A DNA stretch of 64,000 nt from Symbiodinium microadriaticum (Eukaryota; Sar; Dinophyceae; Suessiales; Symbiodiniaceae), in assembly GCA_001939145.1 (NCBI GenBank), contig LSRX01000296.1, positions 248,852 through 312,851 of the forward strand, read 5' to 3'. Below the pieces are notes generated by a model. The model was not told where the DNA came from and searched no databases. It saw only the letters and a program-made list of their open reading frames with translations. Of this stretch, positions 60,600-64,000 are shown piece by piece. Position numbers and translations under genes: made by a program. How positions within the stretch are numbered: position 1 is the stretch's first letter; every line of letters starts with the position of its first letter.

Positions 60600-60905
60600 T
60601 TTACGGTCTATGGGACTTCATGATGTACTCCTAGGTTCGAGGCTGGGGCTAAGACTGGAGCTCTGGGGGTCTTCCGGGTTTGTAAGCCGAAGGATTAGCG
60701 CTTCGTCTCCTTTCGAGGAGGGGGGAGGCGGGGGGGCTGGGGGGCAGATTCAGGGGCTATTGGAAATTTGAGCAAAGAGCTGCCCTAAACTGCGAAAGCC
60801 GAGTTTAGGACGAACCCCGAAGCCGGAGACCCCCAACACCAAAAAGCCCCCCCAAAACCCTAAACTCCTAAAGCCGCGAAACCCGTAAGCTCCGGACCTC
60901 CGTGA
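60600..60905. repeat. Facing telomere-like arms with a G-run tract between
   Basis: A looser G-rich arm (60600-60690), a G-run tract (60716-60745, GGGGGGAGGCGGGGGGG) and a dense C-rich arm (60780-60905, with CCCCCCAAAACCCTAAACTC). Confidence 0.6.
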
Positions 60906-63900
60906 TCTGAAGGCCGATCTGATCACCGACGGACAGGTCTCGACCTGAGACAGCTTTTTCTGTGAATTCAACGTGAAAGGATATAACTATAAGTACATAT
61001 GGGCTAAGAAAAAGGGATGGTAGTGGTAATTGTTCCCAGCCCTACAGCACTCTCGGGGCGTTCGGGCTCTCGGGTCTTGGGGTTCAAAGTTTTGGGGCTC
61101 TGAGGATTTCGGGCTGGTCTTTGGACTTTTAAAGTTAAGGAAGGGTCTGGGAGGTTAGATAATACGCTTGTCATTGCATTCGTGCTGTCAGCAGTACATC
61201 AGCTACAATCAATACTGGTGTTATGATTCTTCTTCTCGTTCTCTTGCCATTGCTTACGACTGCTCCTTACGATGGAACATGATGCTCTTGTTGTTGATTG
61301 TTGCTCCTGTTGTTGCTGCTGTGCAGTGATGGCTAGCTTCCTCTTATTCATTCGACTACGTCGATATTGCAAGCTTGGCTGATGGTCTACCAAGAACGAC
61401 CAGGTCTTTGTGCACGATCATGGTCTTGGTTTCTGATATGACGACCACTCCATTCCACATGAAGCCTATTCTTCCTGACAGCACGGAGATTGCAGTACTT
61501 CCTGAAGATTGCTTCTCCTTGCTATGAGCATTGTCTTGGTGTGTTGCGAAAATCACTACGGCGATGTATGATGACTGTGAGTACCATTCTTACCGTTCTT
61601 GCTGCTGCTACGATGATTGCATGCCAAGCGGAAAGACCAAACATCATCTTCACGGATGTGCAAAAGAGTTTCAAGGATCGGCCTTGCGCCCAACACAACC
61701 AGGGCACTTGTGCAAACAAGCTTCAGCCGACTGAAAATGTACAACTTCCAGCGAAGAACGCGGCATTTCACACCCTGCCCCCGGACTTTACAATGCTGGC
61801 ACTGCTGCTGTTGCTGCAATGTTGCTTCCACTACTATCCTTATGACAACTGTTACCTGATATGTTTGCTACCTCAATCTTTCTTGTACTACAGTTCCTAC
61901 TAGCACCACAAAGAATATGGCAGTGCTGAGCGCTCTTTGCTGTCGAATGTTTCCGTGGCTGCTGCTGTGGTGCGGCGCACAATTTCGACGAAAGGTCCGT
62001 TGTTCCGTGCCGGCCGCTTCAACCACCGAGCAGGCCGACTTTATTACCAGATTCCGCCGTAGCTTGGCGCTCCCGAACTTGGTGAATTGCATATTTTGGT
62101 GCCTGGTCTTTCAAGGGGGCTCCCGGAATGGTTGTTCGGTATGGCTTGGACCCATAGATGCTCTTTCGCCGTTTGGGGTCTGCGCTGGCATAAGACTACC
62201 AGCGTTGGCCGAAGCTGGGGCTCGGCACCATGCCATGCCAGATCTGTCCAGCGGTCGCAGGAACTGTCGAACATCCTTGGGCTTTTGCTGTCTTCGGATC
62301 GGAGGAATCCAGCTAGAGGAGGGTTTACATCATAGTCTGTCGAGGCAACGAACTATTGGGGGTCCGCAGCTAATCACAAGCCTATAGCCCACACGCATGC
62401 AAACGTGCGAAAGTGACGAATAAATATCTCCACAGTTCATCTCATATAAGAATACAGGAGGAAAGCTCTTGATTCTGCCCCTATCAACACAGCAAGCTCG
62501 GAGCTCTCAGGCGCTTAGCCCGGTGACCACACGAAATGTCGTCGTTCCAAACAGAGGCTCAAGGAATCCAGGACATGGCATTTAGAATTTGAGCTTGCTG
62601 CGGTGCAGGGCTTGGGCCGTGGGGCTTAGGGTGTCCGGTCTGAGGTCTTGCGCGGTACGGCTGGGGCTTCCGTTGGCTAAGACGCGGCTATAGTCGGAAT
62701 GTCTATTCCTGATCTTTCCAAACCAGCCGCAAGAGGCCAGGAACTTTCGAATGCCAAGCGCTACGACATCGTCAGCACTTCTTGCGTAGTTTTCGGCTCC
62801 TGTCCAGCTTTCAATCCCAGGCACTGGCCGTCGTACCCGGCCGTCCAGCAGTCCTTCATTGAAAGAGCGACTAGCGAAATACAGCGAAGCAAAGTTAATC
62901 GGCCTTAATGATTGGAATAGGGTTTGGGGGACATGATATAGCATAGATATCACAAGAAAGGCTTCGTATTGGTAGCTATTCAGGCTTGTAATATAAAGTT
63001 CTGACTACTGCCTCATGTTTTTTGGTGTCCGCTCCCCTCCTGCACGCCGTCGATGGTGTCCGGCCTGCTTCGGGTTTGGGCAAAGAGGCCTTGGGGTTCA
63101 GTCCTAGCGAGGTGACCTGAATCTACCCTATTGTTGCCTGGGGTTGTGGATTCTGGCATCCTAAGCGGGAAACGATTCCTGACTGGGAGACTTCTGAATC
63201 AATCAGGCTTAGGTTTGGCGGTCAGGAGTTTGGACGAGTCTTTGGTGTTGCGAGCTCTTGGGGTCTCGAGTTGAAGAGCTTTAGGTCCTCAGGCTGTCGG
63301 GGTTGCGACTGTTGGGATGGTATGGGGTTCGGGGTGGAGGAAAAAGAATGAGGCAAGGCTGAACCTTTCCGGGGATGCAGGATCTACTGGAGCCTTAGCT
63401 GGAAATCTGGATCAAGGGGGCTTCAGAGGTCAGCAAGTTCAGGCAGATGCAGCAACGTGCTCGCCTCTCGGCTGTATCAACCTAGTTACACCGCCCCGGA
63501 ACACTTAAAATCCGAACCGAGCCCTGGTTAATTCAACCCACCGAAAGCAGATGCACCCCGCACGTCGGGCACGCGTCCGGATCCTTCAGAAAGCAACCGC
63601 AAGCCTTTCTACACGAACAGAGAACCCAACTTCAGTCGAAGCCAAAGGGCATGTCTGACAACTCGTGGGGCGGCGTGGTGGTGACCCCAAGCGTGAGCCC
63701 TTAGCACTCGCTGAACTTCAACTCCCGGTCAGGCTTCATGTCTTCGGGGTTCGGGCTTCGCTGGGACAGCCACGGCATTCCTGAAATGAGACCAGAAGCG
63801 TTTTGCTTCGACAGCTGCGAACGACAAGCGCGAACACTGGAAGCTGTTGAACTAGACACCGAGTATCCCGAAAGCAAGTAGTTCGATGTGAGCAAGAGAC

Positions 63901-64000
63901 GAAAGTACGTAGTCACGTATCATTTGGTAAGTGTTGTCAAGGTGTGTTTGTGTTGTGGGCCTGTTGCATGTGTTGCTCCTTTGGTTTGCTCTGTCTCTGT
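60906..64000. other. Non-coding, no recognised gene
   Basis: G-rich telomere-like text at 61055-61140 and 63225-63305. A decayed trinucleotide (TGTTGCTGC/CTGCTG) character runs over 61230-61620 and 61795-61980. Open frames on both strands at 62582-62953 lie in repeat-free sequence and could hold an exon, but I do not recognise them. Confidence 0.45.

Noticed and set aside
62582-62953. Overlapping repeat-free frames on both strands as a gene
   Set aside because: Neither has recognisable motifs, and without transcript or homology evidence the strand cannot be chosen.

Overview
This window looks like a gene-poor piece of a large, repeat-rich protist nuclear genome, most likely a dinoflagellate. 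The evidence is indirect. GC is near 50%, only one convincing gene appears in 64 kb, and that gene is a long intronless frame. Degenerate copies of a TTTAGGG/CCCTAAA-type (plant/alveolate telomere-like) motif are scattered in both orientations, and very long, varied microsatellites occur throughout. A chromerid or another alveolate is possible. No rRNA, tRNA, spliced-leader RNA gene, CRISPR array or bacterial-type operon was seen.

The one well-supported gene is on the minus strand at 33394-35406. It encodes a secreted alpha/beta-hydrolase of the prolyl/tripeptidyl aminopeptidase type (peptidase family S33), 670 aa, with a signal peptide, an oxyanion-hole HCGGPGSG, a nucleophile elbow GASYG and a C-terminal Asp...His pair. 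There is no sign of introns. Two diverged copies of one dispersed sequence (28069-28530 and 57621-58196, about 29 kb apart) each keep part of a minus-strand protein frame but carry different frameshifts, so they look like dead copies of an unrecognised mobile or multicopy gene. A weaker trace of HEAT-like coding sequence lies at about 23022-23305.

The rest is non-genic. Large microsatellite blocks lie at 8.2-9.2, 11.1-11.9, 14.2-15.2, 23.5-23.8, 28.5-29.3, 46.0-46.9, 49.1-49.8 and 50.9-51.6 kb. Telomere-like degenerate tracts are dense at 39.8-40.2 kb, 43.5-44.1 kb, 44.3-44.5 kb and 60.6-60.9 kb, and several come as inverted C-rich/G-rich pairs, one with a perfect GC-rich hairpin between the arms (4035-4058). 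Other structures are a four-copy tandem repeat of about 62 bp (44609-44865) and a 28-bp-arm AT-rich inverted repeat (59331-59412).

Three assembly joins are visible: single Ns at 26223 and 28531 and a run of 56 Ns at 43838-43893. The one at 26223 is flanked by an exact 70-bp duplication and is probably an unmerged contig overlap. Many long open frames in the window are translations of microsatellites or of the telomere-like repeats and were not called as genes. No gene-gene cooperation can be inferred, because only one intact gene is present.
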